A DNA stretch of 64,000 bases. Origin: Clostridia bacterium. GTDB taxonomy: Bacteria > Bacillota > Clostridia > Christensenellales > CAAEEZ01. Location: contig CAAEEZ010000002.1 in assembly GCA_900755035.1 (NCBI GenBank), positions 1 through 64,000 on the forward strand. The letters are read 5' to 3'. Below are positions 36,059-45,034 of the stretch, one piece after another. Within the stretch, counting starts at the first letter, position 1. The number at the start of each line of letters is the position of its first letter. The position numbers and the translations under genes were made by a program. Under the pieces are notes generated by a model, which did not search any database, was not told the DNA's origin, and saw only the letters and a program-made list of their open reading frames with translations.

Positions 36059-37169
36059 AAAAATGGAAGAAATGAAAGTAGCCCCTGAAACTATCGTGGA
36101 AAATAAAGTAGATAGCGAGCAAGAAACTACTATTGGTGTAAATTGTGAAAGTGAAATGCTTGACGAGAAAGCGTTAGAAACTGCTACGAGTATTGACCTA
36201 GAAATTAGTGAAAAGGTAGACAATGCTGAAAGTAGCAACGACGACGCTAAAAACGAAAGTAAGAAAAGCGATAAAGTCGTTATCAATATCAAGAACTTGC
36301 ACAAAAGTTTTGGCAAAAACGACGTTTTAAGAGGGATAGACCTAACTATCACGAAAGGCGAAAAGGTGGTTATACTTGGTCCGTCGGGTAGTGGTAAAAG
36401 TACGCTACTTCGTTGTATGAATTTACTAGAAGTGCCAACCGTTGGCCACGTGTATTTCGACGACGAGGAAGTAACCTACTACAAGAAGTTAAATAAAGTG
36501 CAAAAGTTCTATTACGACGTAAAACTAACGCTACTTAATAGAATCGTTAAAAAAGTAAAGTTAAAGGAAAAGGCACTTAACAACGTGAACGCCGATATAG
36601 AGCATATCACCGAAAAGCTTGAATTTGATGCTACGCTTACCAAAAAGGACAAGCCGAATATCAACAAGATAAGGCAAAAAATGGGTATGGTGTTCCAATC
36701 GTTTAACTTGTTCCCGAATATGACGATAAGGCAAAATATTGTGCTAGCCCCTGTAAAGCTAAAACTGATGACGAAGGAGCAAGCAAACAAAAGGGCGGAA
36801 GAACTACTAACTAGAATAGGGCTAATAGACAAAATCGACGCATATCCAAATTCTCTGTCGGGTGGTCAAAAACAAAGGGTAGCAATAGTTAGGGCGCTAG
36901 CTATGAACCCGGAAGTAATGCTATTTGACGAGCCGACTTCGGCGCTAGATCCCGAAATGGTAGGCGAGGTACTTAACCTTATGAAAGAACTAGCCGATAC
37001 GGGTATGACGATGGCTGTCGTAACGCACGAAATGGGCTTTGCAAGAGAGGTTGCAACGAGAGTGTTATTTATAGACGAAGGCAAGATAAAAGAGGACGCT
37101 CCACCAGAGGAATTCTTTACAAATCCAAAGAACCCAAGACTGAAAGAATTTTTGTCTAAGGTGTTATAA
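36045..37169 (+). CDS. Amino-acid ABC ATPase with two extra segments
   Basis: A 374-residue ATPase, compared with about 240 for its family. The GTG start (36045) follows AAGGAGG by ten bases. Residues 1-75 are an added acidic, low-complexity region. The ABC core then begins (VVINIKNLHKSFG) with Walker A GPSGSGKST at 112-120, Q-loop Gln218, signature LSGGQ at 271-275 and Walker B LFDEP with Glu296. Between Walker A and the Q-loop, residues about 144-203 are a lysine-rich helical insertion not found in usual homologues. All catalytic motifs are intact, so it should power the importer. Confidence 0.92.
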   Translation: MKADKKMEEMKVAPETIVENKVDSEQETTIGVNCESEMLDEKALETATSIDLEISEKVDNAESSNDDAKNESKKSDKVVINIKNLHKSFGKNDVLRGIDLTITKGEKVVILGPSGSGKSTLLRCMNLLEVPTVGHVYFDDEEVTYYKKLNKVQKFYYDVKLTLLNRIVKKVKLKEKALNNVNADIEHITEKLEFDATLTKKDKPNINKIRQKMGMVFQSFNLFPNMTIRQNIVLAPVKLKLMTKEQANKRAEELLTRIGLIDKIDAYPNSLSGGQKQRVAIVRALAMNPEVMLFDEPTSALDPEMVGEVLNLMKELADTGMTMAVVTHEMGFAREVATRVLFIDEGKIKEDAPPEEFFTNPKNPRLKEFLSKVL

Positions 37170-37189
37170 TTCATAAACTTATTCATTAA

Positions 37190-37217
37190 AAAAAGCATCT
37201 AAAAAGATGCTTTTTTT
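37190..37217. terminator. Bidirectional terminator
   Basis: AAGCATCT (37193-37200), AAAA loop, AGATGCTT (37205-37212), with A-run left and T-run right. It serves the importer operon and the convergent hydrolase. Confidence 0.92.
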
Positions 37218-37244
37218 ATTACGTATTTTCTACTGTAAATTTTA

Positions 37245-38168
37245 CTATTTTTTAATTATTTCCCTAGCAATATAATCTTTCATTGCTACGCACCACTCTT
37301 TGCTAGATTCTCTTTTCCAAGATAGGTGGAAGCAGTGTATATCGCCTTTTCTAGATGCGGTAAATAGTTCGCAAGGTACGCCGTTGTCCTTCAATTTTTG
37401 GTAGAAAGCATCGCCTTGTCCGTCGCAGAACATATCGCCTTTTACTTGTACCACGTGGGTAGGTGGGAATTTTTCGTTTACGAAGTTTATCGTAGAAAAT
37501 TCTTTGTAATATTCGTAGTTAGGCAAGTCCGACATATCCTTTTTAAGTTTTAAGCCCGTTATGTCTTGGCATAGCATTTTGCCAGCGTTAAATGGGAATT
37601 TTTTTGCAAGCGCCTTTTTTACGTCGTATAATCCACAAGCAGGTAGTAGGTGAGTAATCGTTAGTTTTGTAGAAAAATCTTCTACGCCGAATTTGTTTCT
37701 AAATTCGTCGTTTGCGTATAGCGCTCCTATTGCAGAAGTTGCGTGTCCGCCTGCCGAATCGCCCGTAACGCTTACGTTATTTAAGTCCAAATCGTACTTG
37801 TCGCCGTTATCGGCAAGCCAATTCATAGCAAGACCTAAATGCTTTACGTATTGGTCGTAGGTGTACTCTGGGGCAAGTCCGTAGTTGACGTTTAGTACGA
37901 AAAAGCCTTCGTTTGCAAAAAATCCACAAAGCGTTTTTCTGTACTTTTTGTCGCCTGCAACAAAGCCACCACCGTGCACTTGTACCATTACGGGCCATTT
38001 GCCGTCCTTTTTAGAAGGGTCGTAATGGAAATTTAGTTTGCAACAATCGGCAACGTCGCTGTATACGATATCTTCTTCTACCGTTACGGTGTCGTATTTT
38101 ACGCTATTTTGCGAGCGTGCAAACGCTATATCGATTAGTTTGAAACCTATTACTGCTAAATCACTCAT
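37245..38168 (-). CDS. Alpha/beta hydrolase, HSL-type esterase
   Basis: A 307-residue minus-strand esterase of the hormone-sensitive-lipase type. The oxyanion motif is VHGGGFVAGD and the nucleophile elbow is VTGDSAGGH, with a C-terminal catalytic His in GDIHCFHL. There is no signal peptide. The substrate is probably a short-chain or carbohydrate ester. It stands alone, convergent with the ABC importer across a shared terminator. Confidence 0.9.
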   Translation of the reverse strand: MSDLAVIGFKLIDIAFARSQNSVKYDTVTVEEDIVYSDVADCCKLNFHYDPSKKDGKWPVMVQVHGGGFVAGDKKYRKTLCGFFANEGFFVLNVNYGLAPEYTYDQYVKHLGLAMNWLADNGDKYDLDLNNVSVTGDSAGGHATSAIGALYANDEFRNKFGVEDFSTKLTITHLLPACGLYDVKKALAKKFPFNAGKMLCQDITGLKLKKDMSDLPNYEYYKEFSTINFVNEKFPPTHVVQVKGDMFCDGQGDAFYQKLKDNGVPCELFTASRKGDIHCFHLSWKRESSKEWCVAMKDYIAREIIKK

Positions 38169-38348
38169 AGTAAAACCTCGTAATATTTAATATAGTAATT
38201 ATACAAAGTATATGGTAGTTATTCAATACAAAACTTTAATTTTTTCTAAAAATTTATCTTTTGTAAACAAATTTTTCAAAAATGACGGTAGAAAATTTTA
38301 TAAATTAACAAAATTATCGTTTCGAATATAAAATAAATATTAAAAAAA

Positions 38349-38378
38349 TTGCTTATAATATTGCTAATATGTTATTAT
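38349..38378 (+). promoter_or_regulatory. Promoter of the Cof-type HAD gene
   Basis: TTGCTT (38349-38354), 18 bp, TATTAT (38373-38378). Confidence 0.55.
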
Positions 38379-38396
38379 GGTCATAGGTAGATATTT

Positions 38397-39203
38397 ATGT
38401 ATGATATTATTTTCAGTGATTACGATTTTACTTTATACGGCAAAAGCGGTAAAGTAAGTCAAAAAACTAAGGACGCTATACAAAGGTATATTAGCAGTGG
38501 TGGCAAGTTTGTTATATCCACAGGTAGAATATATCAAAGCGTAAAACCCGCAGCAAAAGACTTGGGCTTGACGGGGGATATTATCACGTCGCAAGGCTCT
38601 CAAATTTACAATATAGATACCGATTTGCCAGTGCTTACTACCTATCCAAACCCTGAACTTGTTGTCGAGATATTAGAATACGCAAAGAAGAAAAAAATGC
38701 TTGCGCAGTGCTATGCCGACAATAAAGTATATGCGGATTTTCACTTAGTATTCAACGGATTTTGCAAACGGTTTTTTGGTATGACGATAAATAAAACGTT
38801 TAGATTATCTAAACTTGTAAGGTATGGAAAAATAAAGCCGAATAAGTTTGAACTAATTATAAAAGAGGACGTAATCGATAAGGAATTAGAATATCTAAGC
38901 GAAAAATATCCGTCGCTATTGTTTAGTAAGTCCGCTAAGTTTATGCTAGAAATAGTGTCGAAAGAGGCAACGAAGGGCGAAGCGACTAAGTATTTGCTAA
39001 ACCGCTACGGTGTGCCAAAGGAAAGGGCGGTTGCAATAGGGGACGGCAACAACGATCTTGATATGATGGATGCGGTAGGGCTAAAAGTTGCAGTAAGTAA
39101 CGGTGAAGCAAAGCTTAAAGAGAAAGCCGATTATATAACGAAAAATACCGAAGGTGACGGAGTAGCCGAGTTAATAGATTTAATATTAGAGGGAAAACTG
39201 TAA
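38397..39203 (+). CDS. Cof-type HAD-IIB sugar phosphatase
   Basis: A 268-residue HAD phosphatase of the Cof (IIB) subfamily. The nucleophile motif is FSDYDFTLY, motif II is FVISTGR, and the C-terminal acid motif is VAIGDGNNDLDMMDAVG. A C2B cap occupies the middle. Such enzymes dephosphorylate sugar phosphates or flavin nucleotides. The ribosome site is weak. It is followed 81 bp later by typA. Confidence 0.93.
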   Translation: MYDIIFSDYDFTLYGKSGKVSQKTKDAIQRYISSGGKFVISTGRIYQSVKPAAKDLGLTGDIITSQGSQIYNIDTDLPVLTTYPNPELVVEILEYAKKKKMLAQCYADNKVYADFHLVFNGFCKRFFGMTINKTFRLSKLVRYGKIKPNKFELIIKEDVIDKELEYLSEKYPSLLFSKSAKFMLEIVSKEATKGEATKYLLNRYGVPKERAVAIGDGNNDLDMMDAVGLKVAVSNGEAKLKEKADYITKNTEGDGVAELIDLILEGKL

Positions 39204-39284
39204 AATAAACGATAAGTAGCAAAAATCGTTAGGGTTTTTCCCTTTTTTGTTATATAATAGTAAAAGATTTTTGCGAGGATATAT

Positions 39285-41129
39285 ATGTTAAAAAGAGAAG
39301 ATTTAAGAAATATTGCAATAATAGCGCACGTAGACCACGGCAAAACCACCCTTGTAGACGCAATGTTAAAGCAATGCGGTACTTTTAGGGAAAATCAAGT
39401 GGTGCAAGACAGGGTGATGGATAATAACGACCTTGAAAAAGAAAGGGGCATTACCATACTTGCGAAAAATACGTCGGTTAATTACAAAGGTACGAAAATA
39501 AATATCGTAGATACACCGGGCCACGCAGACTTTGGCGGCGAGGTAGAGAGAATACTAAAAATGATAGACGGCGTATGCCTACTTGTCGACGCATACGAAG
39601 GACCTATGCCACAAACTAGATTCGTATTGCAAAAGGCGTTGTCGCTAAACTTAAAGGTTATAGTAGTTATTAACAAAATAGACAAGCCGGACGCTAGGGT
39701 TTCGGACGTAGAATTAGAAGTTTTAGAACTACTTATGGACCTTGGCGCAGACGAAGAAACGCTTGATTATTCGGTGGTATATTGTAGTGGTAGAGAGGGT
39801 ACTGCAACCCTTGACCTTGACGTAAAAGGCACGGATATGACCCCGCTACTAGACACTATTATCAAGGATATCCCTTGTCCAGAAGGCGACGAAAACGACG
39901 GATTGCAACTACTTATTTCGGCAATAGATTACAACGACTACGTAGGTAGAATCGGTATAGGTAAAATTGAAAGAGGCACTGTAAAGCAAGGACAAAACGT
40001 GCTTGTTACCGACTATCTAAACAAAGAAAAGTCGTATCCTGCAAAAATTGCAAATTTATATCAAATAGAAAACCTAAACAGAGTACCTTGCCAAACGGCA
40101 ACCGTTGGCGATATCATTTGTATTTCGGGTATTGAGGACGTTACGATAGGGCATACCATTTGCTCGGTAGAAAAAGCAGAGCCACTACCGTTTGTGAAAG
40201 TGAGCGAGCCTACGCTAGAAATGGAATTTTTGGTAAACGACAGCCCGTTTGCCGGTAGAGAAGGAAAATTCGTTACGTCTAGGAATTTGCGTGATAGGTT
40301 GTATAAAGAACTATTAAAAGACGTATCTTTAAGAGTAACCGACGGCAGTACTAAGGATAGTTTCTTAGTTGCGGGAAGGGGAGAGATACATCTTTCTATT
40401 TTGATTGAAACTATGCGTAGAGAAGGTTACGAATTCCAAGTAGGCAAGCCGAAGGTACTATTCAAAACCGACGAAAACGGCAAAAGAACCGAGCCTATTG
40501 AAAAACTTACTATCGACGTACCGCAAGATTCGGTTGGTATAGTAATGGAAAAACTAGGCGCAAGAAAGGGCGAACTTCAAGAGATGAATCCCGTTGGTAG
40601 CCGTATGACGCTAATATTTAGGATTCCGTCTAGGGGATTGCTTGGCTACAAAAACGAATTTTTGACCGATACGAAGGGCGAAGGCATAATCAACAGCATA
40701 TTCGACGGATACGAACTATATAAGGGCGATATTCCAAGGCGTAACAACGGCTCTTTAATCGCATTTGAAAACGGTGTTTCGTGTACGTACGGCTTGTTCA
40801 ACGCACAAGAAAGGGGCACGTTGTTTATAGGCGCAGCCGTTCCCGTTTACAAGGGTATGGTAGTAGGTTTTTCGCCAAAGCAAGAAGATTTGGTTGTAAA
40901 CGTATGCAAGAAAAAACACGTAACCAACTGCCGTGCGTCAGGCTCGGACGACGCGCTAAGACTAAATTCGCCTAAGGTACTTAGCCTAGAAGAAGCAATA
41001 GAATTTATCGAAAATAACGAATTACTAGAAATTACTCCGGAAAATATACGTATCAGGAAAAGAATTTTAGACCATACCGAGCGTATGAGGGACGACTTAA
41101 AGACGGGCGTAATAAAAAAGAGAGATTAG
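39285..41129 (+). CDS. typA: Translational GTPase TypA/BipA
   Basis: A 614-residue ribosome-associated GTPase. The G1 motif is AHVDHGKTTL, the switch region is ERGITILAKNTS, G3 is DTPGHADFGGEVER and G4 is NKID. EF-G-like domains III and V and the TypA-specific C-terminal domain (RNNGSLIAFENGVSCTYG and RASGSDDAL) follow. Length matches the family (about 605-615). It helps ribosome assembly and stress adaptation. AGGA lies before the ATG, and a TATAAT-like box is about 30 bp upstream. Confidence 0.97.
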   Translation: MLKREDLRNIAIIAHVDHGKTTLVDAMLKQCGTFRENQVVQDRVMDNNDLEKERGITILAKNTSVNYKGTKINIVDTPGHADFGGEVERILKMIDGVCLLVDAYEGPMPQTRFVLQKALSLNLKVIVVINKIDKPDARVSDVELEVLELLMDLGADEETLDYSVVYCSGREGTATLDLDVKGTDMTPLLDTIIKDIPCPEGDENDGLQLLISAIDYNDYVGRIGIGKIERGTVKQGQNVLVTDYLNKEKSYPAKIANLYQIENLNRVPCQTATVGDIICISGIEDVTIGHTICSVEKAEPLPFVKVSEPTLEMEFLVNDSPFAGREGKFVTSRNLRDRLYKELLKDVSLRVTDGSTKDSFLVAGRGEIHLSILIETMRREGYEFQVGKPKVLFKTDENGKRTEPIEKLTIDVPQDSVGIVMEKLGARKGELQEMNPVGSRMTLIFRIPSRGLLGYKNEFLTDTKGEGIINSIFDGYELYKGDIPRRNNGSLIAFENGVSCTYGLFNAQERGTLFIGAAVPVYKGMVVGFSPKQEDLVVNVCKKKHVTNCRASGSDDALRLNSPKVLSLEEAIEFIENNELLEITPENIRIRKRILDHTERMRDDLKTGVIKKRD

Positions 41130-41191
41130 TTTTTTTGCTTAGACTTGAAAGCGACGAAAAATAATGTTATACTACGATATAGGGAGAAAGT

Positions 41192-42283
41192 ATGGGGAAC
41201 GTTATTTTTGACAGAGTTACTGTCGGCAACAAAAAAAATATTATATTTTCAGTAGACGAACTTACTGTGCCTAGCGAGCATATTATTGCAGTCGTTGGCG
41301 CAAAGGACGTTGGCAAAACCGAATTTATCAATTTGCTTATCGGAAAAGAAAAAGCAATGCACGGTTCGGTAACGGTGGACGGTGGGGCAGTGCCTTCACT
41401 TGACAAGAACGAATTATTCTACGTGGACGAATCTACCTATTTACCTGCATTTAGTAGTGTAAGCGCTATTATGGACAAATTCCAAAAGGAATACCCGTCG
41501 TTTAGTAGAGAGGTTGCAGAGAAATATCTATCTGCAATGCAAATCCCTACGCTGAAGGTAAATTATAGGAATTTTAATCGTATGGTACAATGCGCTATAA
41601 ACTGCATTATGGCTATTGCGTCTAGGGCGAAAGTTACCGTGTTCGATCAGCCGTGTAGGGATCTAAATCTTAAACTTAGGGCAATGATGTACGCCTTTGC
41701 AAAAGAGGATTTTGCCGAGATGCCTAGGACTATGATTATTAGTTCTAACATCGCTATCGACGTGGATAAGGTTGCAGATTACGTGGTATATTTGCGTAAT
41801 AAAAAGGTTATGTTCGGTATGCCGTACGAAGACGTAGACAAGTTTGCCGTTGGACTACTTGGAAAGGGCGATATTATCAAGCAATATACCGAGGAAGAAA
41901 ATACCTTCTATCACTATAAAAAGAGCGACGGACTTGTGCAAGCATTGGTAAGAAATAATCTTACGCCGGAGCAAAAACAGGCGCTTGCGCTTAACGGCGT
42001 TATTACTCAGTACGTAAACTTAGTTAACTTCCATGCATATATCGTAAAAGAGGCCTTTGGTCTTGACGAGATAACTAGAAGCGGACAGGACGCAACGCAA
42101 GTAGAGGATAAAAAGGCGCATAGCAAGCACAACCTAAACTTGAAAAAGTCCAAGAAAAAGGGTGGTGTAACGCTGATTGCAAAAGAAACGACCAGCGGGG
42201 ATTCGTCAAAAACGATAAAAGAAGAAAAGAAGGAAACTTTTGGCGAGAAACTAAAAAGAATCCTTACTACCGATTTGTTCTAA
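41192..42283 (+). CDS. Degenerate ABC-type ATPase with long C-terminal tail
   Basis: A 363-residue protein whose first 220 residues follow the ABC ATPase fold with damaged motifs. Walker A is present (GAKDVGKTE, 36-44). The Walker B glutamate is replaced by Gln153 (VFDQP). The LSGGQ signature is absent (NFNRMVQ in its place) and the H-loop histidine is missing (MIISSN). After residue 240 comes an unrelated region ending in a lysine-rich tail. No permease is nearby. It probably binds ATP without efficient hydrolysis and may act as a sensor or adaptor. It follows typA by 62 bp. Confidence 0.72.
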   Translation: MGNVIFDRVTVGNKKNIIFSVDELTVPSEHIIAVVGAKDVGKTEFINLLIGKEKAMHGSVTVDGGAVPSLDKNELFYVDESTYLPAFSSVSAIMDKFQKEYPSFSREVAEKYLSAMQIPTLKVNYRNFNRMVQCAINCIMAIASRAKVTVFDQPCRDLNLKLRAMMYAFAKEDFAEMPRTMIISSNIAIDVDKVADYVVYLRNKKVMFGMPYEDVDKFAVGLLGKGDIIKQYTEEENTFYHYKKSDGLVQALVRNNLTPEQKQALALNGVITQYVNLVNFHAYIVKEAFGLDEITRSGQDATQVEDKKAHSKHNLNLKKSKKKGGVTLIAKETTSGDSSKTIKEEKKETFGEKLKRILTTDLF

Positions 42284-42296
42284 AAGTATAAAAATA

Positions 42297-42323
42297 AAAC
42301 GCTACTTAGGTAGCGTTTTTTTA
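42297..42323 (+). terminator. Terminator after the ABC-like gene
   Basis: AAACGCTAC, TTAG loop, GTAGCGTTT, then T-run. Confidence 0.92.
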
Positions 42324-42479
42324 TTGTAAATCGTATTTACCATTAGGAAACAAGTCTAAAATACTACGTTAAATATAGTAAGTTGCTACGCTAATTTTTA
42401 TTTGCAACGAAATATAATTTTGCCGAGTGATAGATTGTATTTTTATAATGGTAAATTTTGCTTTCAAATACGAAAATAG

Positions 42480-42508
42480 TTGATAAAAGCACGCAAGTGT
42501 GCTATCAT
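42480..42508 (+). promoter_or_regulatory. tRNA-Pro promoter
   Basis: TTGATA (42480-42485), 17 bp containing the inverted repeat GCAC/GTGC, TATCAT (42503-42508), 11 bp before the tRNA. Confidence 0.7.
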
Positions 42509-42519
42509 TTTGTTTGTAT

Positions 42520-42596
42520 CGGGGTGTGGCTCAGTTTGGTAGAGCGCTTGGTTCGGGACCAAGAGGTCGGGTGTTCAAATCACCTCACTCCGACCA
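42520..42596 (+). tRNA. tRNA-Pro (anticodon CGG)
   Basis: Cloverleaf: acceptor CGGGGTG/CACTCCG, D stem GCTC/GAGC, anticodon stem CTTGG/CCAAG around loop TTCGGGA giving anticodon CGG (42554-42556), T arm with TTCAAAT, discriminator A and encoded CCA (42594-42596). It reads CCG proline codons. A CGG isoacceptor implies a further tRNA-Pro(UGG) elsewhere. Confidence 0.95.
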
Positions 42597-42604
42597 CACA
42601 CAAG

Positions 42605-42640
42605 GTCAAATTCGTCAAGTACGGTTTGACTTTATTTTTT
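42605..42640 (+). terminator. tRNA-Pro terminator
   Basis: GTCAAA (42605-42610) / TTTGAC (42625-42630) followed by a long T-rich run. Confidence 0.8.
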
Positions 42641-42702
42641 TTGCCGAAAAACTAAAATTATATGGTAAAATAAAGATAAGAATATTAGAAGGAGAGGACA
42701 AT

Positions 42703-43206
42703 ATGATAGAGTTTAAGTTTCTCGGCGAAAAGGAGTTTTATAACGAATTTTTAACTGAGATAATAGACGTTTTGTGTGGTAAATATTACGACAAGAATAA
42801 TGCGCAACACGTAAGTTGGTTAAAACGATATATCGCAAATCTTTATCTTGCCGACGGCAAGGCAATATGCTTGTATGAAAATAGCCAGCCAGCAGGGTTT
42901 ATCTTCGTTTTGCACGACAAAGGATTGGAAAATGCGGATTACTTCGGCAAAAAGGCAAATATAGCGATGTTTGAAGTAAAGGAGCAATATAGAAGCAAAG
43001 GTTACGGTAAACTGTTGATAAGAAAAGCAGAGGAGTTTTTGAAAAAAGAGGGCGCCGAATGTTTATATACGGATACGACCGATAATCCTTTTGATAGAGG
43101 AGCATTAACGTTTTACGTTAAGAATGGTTATACTCCCGTCGGCTATCACCCCTGTGAAAACGGCAAGGACGGTATGGCTCAAATATATTTATTTAAGTAT
43201 TTATAA
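42703..43206 (+). CDS. GNAT family N-acetyltransferase
   Basis: About 167 residues from ATG 42703, preceded by GAAGGAGAGG; the longer open frame upstream would cross the tRNA and is discarded. The acetyl-CoA binding motif is QYRSKGYGKLLIRKAEEF (V-x-x-x-x-R/Q-x-x-G-x-G/A type), with the beta-strand ECLYTDTT before it and GALTFYVKNGY at the C-terminus. The substrate is unknown. It may be read from tRNA read-through or a weak promoter after the tRNA terminator. Confidence 0.88.
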   Translation: MIEFKFLGEKEFYNEFLTEIIDVLCGKYYDKNNAQHVSWLKRYIANLYLADGKAICLYENSQPAGFIFVLHDKGLENADYFGKKANIAMFEVKEQYRSKGYGKLLIRKAEEFLKKEGAECLYTDTTDNPFDRGALTFYVKNGYTPVGYHPCENGKDGMAQIYLFKYL

Positions 43207-43227
43207 AATTATTTTAGGAGAGTACTT

Positions 43228-43665
43228 ATGAATAAATATTCAAAATTTGCATTAGCGTACGCAATTTTTGCGTTGGCTTGCGGTGTATATTTTAGAGAGT
43301 TTACGAAATTTAACAATTTTACACAAAAAACTACGTTAGGTGTGGCGCATTTGCACCCGTTGGTACTTGGTTGCGTGGTGTTTTTAATCGATGGTATATT
43401 GTCGGTAGTTACCGATATTGAAAAGCGAAAAACTTTCAAATGGTTTATGATTACGTATAACGTAGCGTTGCCGTATATGACCGTTATGTTCTTAGTTAGG
43501 GGCAGTCTGCAAGTGGTTGGTGCTAACTTAACTGCTGGTAAAGACGGTATGCTGTCGGGTTTTGCAGGAATAGCGCATATTCTTATGGCAATAGCAATAG
43601 TGCTGTTCTTCGTTTCCCTACTAAAATCTAGCGTAACTATTAGTAAAAACGATAAAATTGAATAG
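43228..43665 (+). CDS. DUF2871 family membrane protein
   Basis: A 145-residue protein with four hydrophobic helices. The HLHPLVLG motif in helix two, YNVALPYMTVMFLVRG and a conserved HI in the last helix match the DUF2871 family of small Firmicutes membrane proteins. Paired histidines in helices recall haem- or metal-binding membrane proteins, but the family role is unknown to me. AGGAGAG lies just before the ATG, 21 bp after the acetyltransferase gene, so they may be co-transcribed. Confidence 0.82.
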   Translation: MNKYSKFALAYAIFALACGVYFREFTKFNNFTQKTTLGVAHLHPLVLGCVVFLIDGILSVVTDIEKRKTFKWFMITYNVALPYMTVMFLVRGSLQVVGANLTAGKDGMLSGFAGIAHILMAIAIVLFFVSLLKSSVTISKNDKIE

Positions 43666-43686
43666 TATTTAACTGTATTGATATAA

Positions 43687-43717
43687 AAGTCCAAACTAGT
43701 TGTTTGGGCTTTTTTTA
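43687..43717 (+). terminator. Terminator after the DUF2871 gene
   Basis: AAGTCCAAA (43687-43695) / TTTGGGCTT (43703-43711), then T-run. Confidence 0.9.
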
Positions 43718-43839
43718 TAAATTTTTAAGTAAATAGCGAATTGCATTTGCTCGCAAATATAAGTTTACGAGGAATTTTAGTCGTGTTGTATTGATTTCCA
43801 AATAAGATAATATATAGTTATATTATATCATTTTAGTAA

Positions 43840-43889
43840 TTTCAATATTATGTTTCAATATTGACATTGACATATTACCGATATATACT
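43840..43889 (+). promoter_or_regulatory. Promoter of the sigma/ABC operon with direct repeats
   Basis: TTGACA (43861-43866), 17 bp, TATACT (43884-43889). Two identical decamers TTTCAATATT at 43840-43849 and 43853-43862 sit directly upstream, the second touching the -35 box. They are spaced 13 bp apart and could bind a regulator, possibly an activator. Confidence 0.7.
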
Positions 43890-43910
43890 AGTATCCTAAG
43901 GATTTGAGAA

Positions 43911-44288
43911 ATGGCTAAAAACACAAAAGATAAAATAAATAGACTATTAGTTAGTATCCAAAATGGGAATATTAGGGCAATAGAAGAGTTGCACTCTATT
44001 ATTGCGCCTACTATTAGATATATAGCGTTAAAATATTTACAAGACGACAATCTGGCTGACGATTGTGTGCAAGATTTTTGGGCAAATATAAATAAGATTG
44101 CGTCAAAATTTATTTTTCAAGTCAATGGTTTTAGTTATTTGTGTAAAGTAATGACGAATTTGGCTATTAACTATTATCATAAGGTAAATCGTGATAAAAA
44201 ATTCGTTATGCATCCTGTTAATTACGAGATGTTCGTAATATACAATTATAGTATTAAGAAAACACGTAGGAGCAAAAAATGGAGATAA
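43911..44288 (+). CDS. Sigma-70 region 2-only protein
   Basis: A 125-residue protein matching the first half of an ECF sigma factor. Region 2 helices are clear (IIAPTIRYIALKYLQDD, NLADDCVQDFWANI, FSYLCKVMTNLAINYYHK). The DNA-binding region 4 is absent: after NRDKKF the chain runs into a short basic tail and stops. AAGGA precedes the ATG. The last ten bases overlap the start of the next ABC ATPase gene, so translation is coupled. It may be a truncated sigma factor, or a core-polymerase-binding regulator of the exporter operon. Confidence 0.75.
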   Translation: MAKNTKDKINRLLVSIQNGNIRAIEELHSIIAPTIRYIALKYLQDDNLADDCVQDFWANINKIASKFIFQVNGFSYLCKVMTNLAINYYHKVNRDKKFVMHPVNYEMFVIYNYSIKKTRRSKKWR

Positions 44289-45034
44289 CAAAGCTTTACA
44301 AAAAATATAGGCGTTTTGAACTTTGCTTGGAAAATCTTTCTTTTGAAAAGTGTGGTTTGGTGGGGCTTCTTGGCGACAACGGAGCAGGCAAAACCACGAT
44401 GATGAATATTTTGTCAGGGAAAATAGACGCAAATACGCTGGAAGTATCGGCTTTTGGCGGTGATAAAATATACGGCGAACCTAGGACGTATCAAAATAGT
44501 TTTTATATTTCGTCAGCAACGAAATATTACGGGAAACTAAGTGCTATTATAGGCGATTTTGAGCAATTATTTAACGGGTTTGATACCGAAAAATGTAAGC
44601 AAATTACGTCGCAATTTAACCTAGACCTAAAAACGAGATATTCCAAACTATCGCAAGGTATGCAAGCGCAGTTTAAGCTAGCGCTAGTTATAGCGCTTCC
44701 CGTAAAAGTGCTGTACTTAGACGAAATAACGAACGGACTTGATACTTCGTCTAGGGCCATTATTTTGGAGCAAATCAAGGCTATATCAAGTGAAAAATTA
44801 GTGTTTTTGTCTACGCATATTTTGGATAAAAACACGACGTTTTTTGACAGAGTGATATTTTTGGATAAGGGCAAGATTGTTTTCGACGTATCTAAAAACC
44901 AAACGCTAATAAAGGTAAACGGTGAGTACAAGGTTGTAGACGTTAGCGACGCAAACGATAGCGAAAGTTACGACGTGGTGGAGGTGTACAAGTCTTTCAG
45001 CGAGGACAAAGCAAGGAGCGTGCTATATGAATAA
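44279..45034 (+). CDS. ABC exporter ATP-binding protein
   Basis: A 251-residue ATPase of the ABC-2 exporter type. Walker A is GDNGAGKTT, the signature is LSQGM, Walker B is VLYLDEI with catalytic Glu, and the H-loop is LSTHI, all intact. About 40 residues after the core form a small polar domain. Its TAGGAG ribosome site lies within the end of the sigma-like gene. It should energise the permease that begins inside its last codons. The exported compound is unknown. Confidence 0.9.
   Translation: MEITKLYKKYRRFELCLENLSFEKCGLVGLLGDNGAGKTTMMNILSGKIDANTLEVSAFGGDKIYGEPRTYQNSFYISSATKYYGKLSAIIGDFEQLFNGFDTEKCKQITSQFNLDLKTRYSKLSQGMQAQFKLALVIALPVKVLYLDEITNGLDTSSRAIILEQIKAISSEKLVFLSTHILDKNTTFFDRVIFLDKGKIVFDVSKNQTLIKVNGEYKVVDVSDANDSESYDVVEVYKSFSEDKARSVLYE

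Noticed and set aside
39197..39250. Terminator between the HAD gene and typA
   Set aside because: Only weak arms (AACGAT/ATCGTT and AGGG/CCCT) with poorly placed T-runs; not convincing enough to list.
42499..42702. N-terminal extension of the GNAT protein
   Set aside because: It would be translated through the tRNA-Pro gene; a strong ribosome site at 42688-42697 supports the ATG at 42703.
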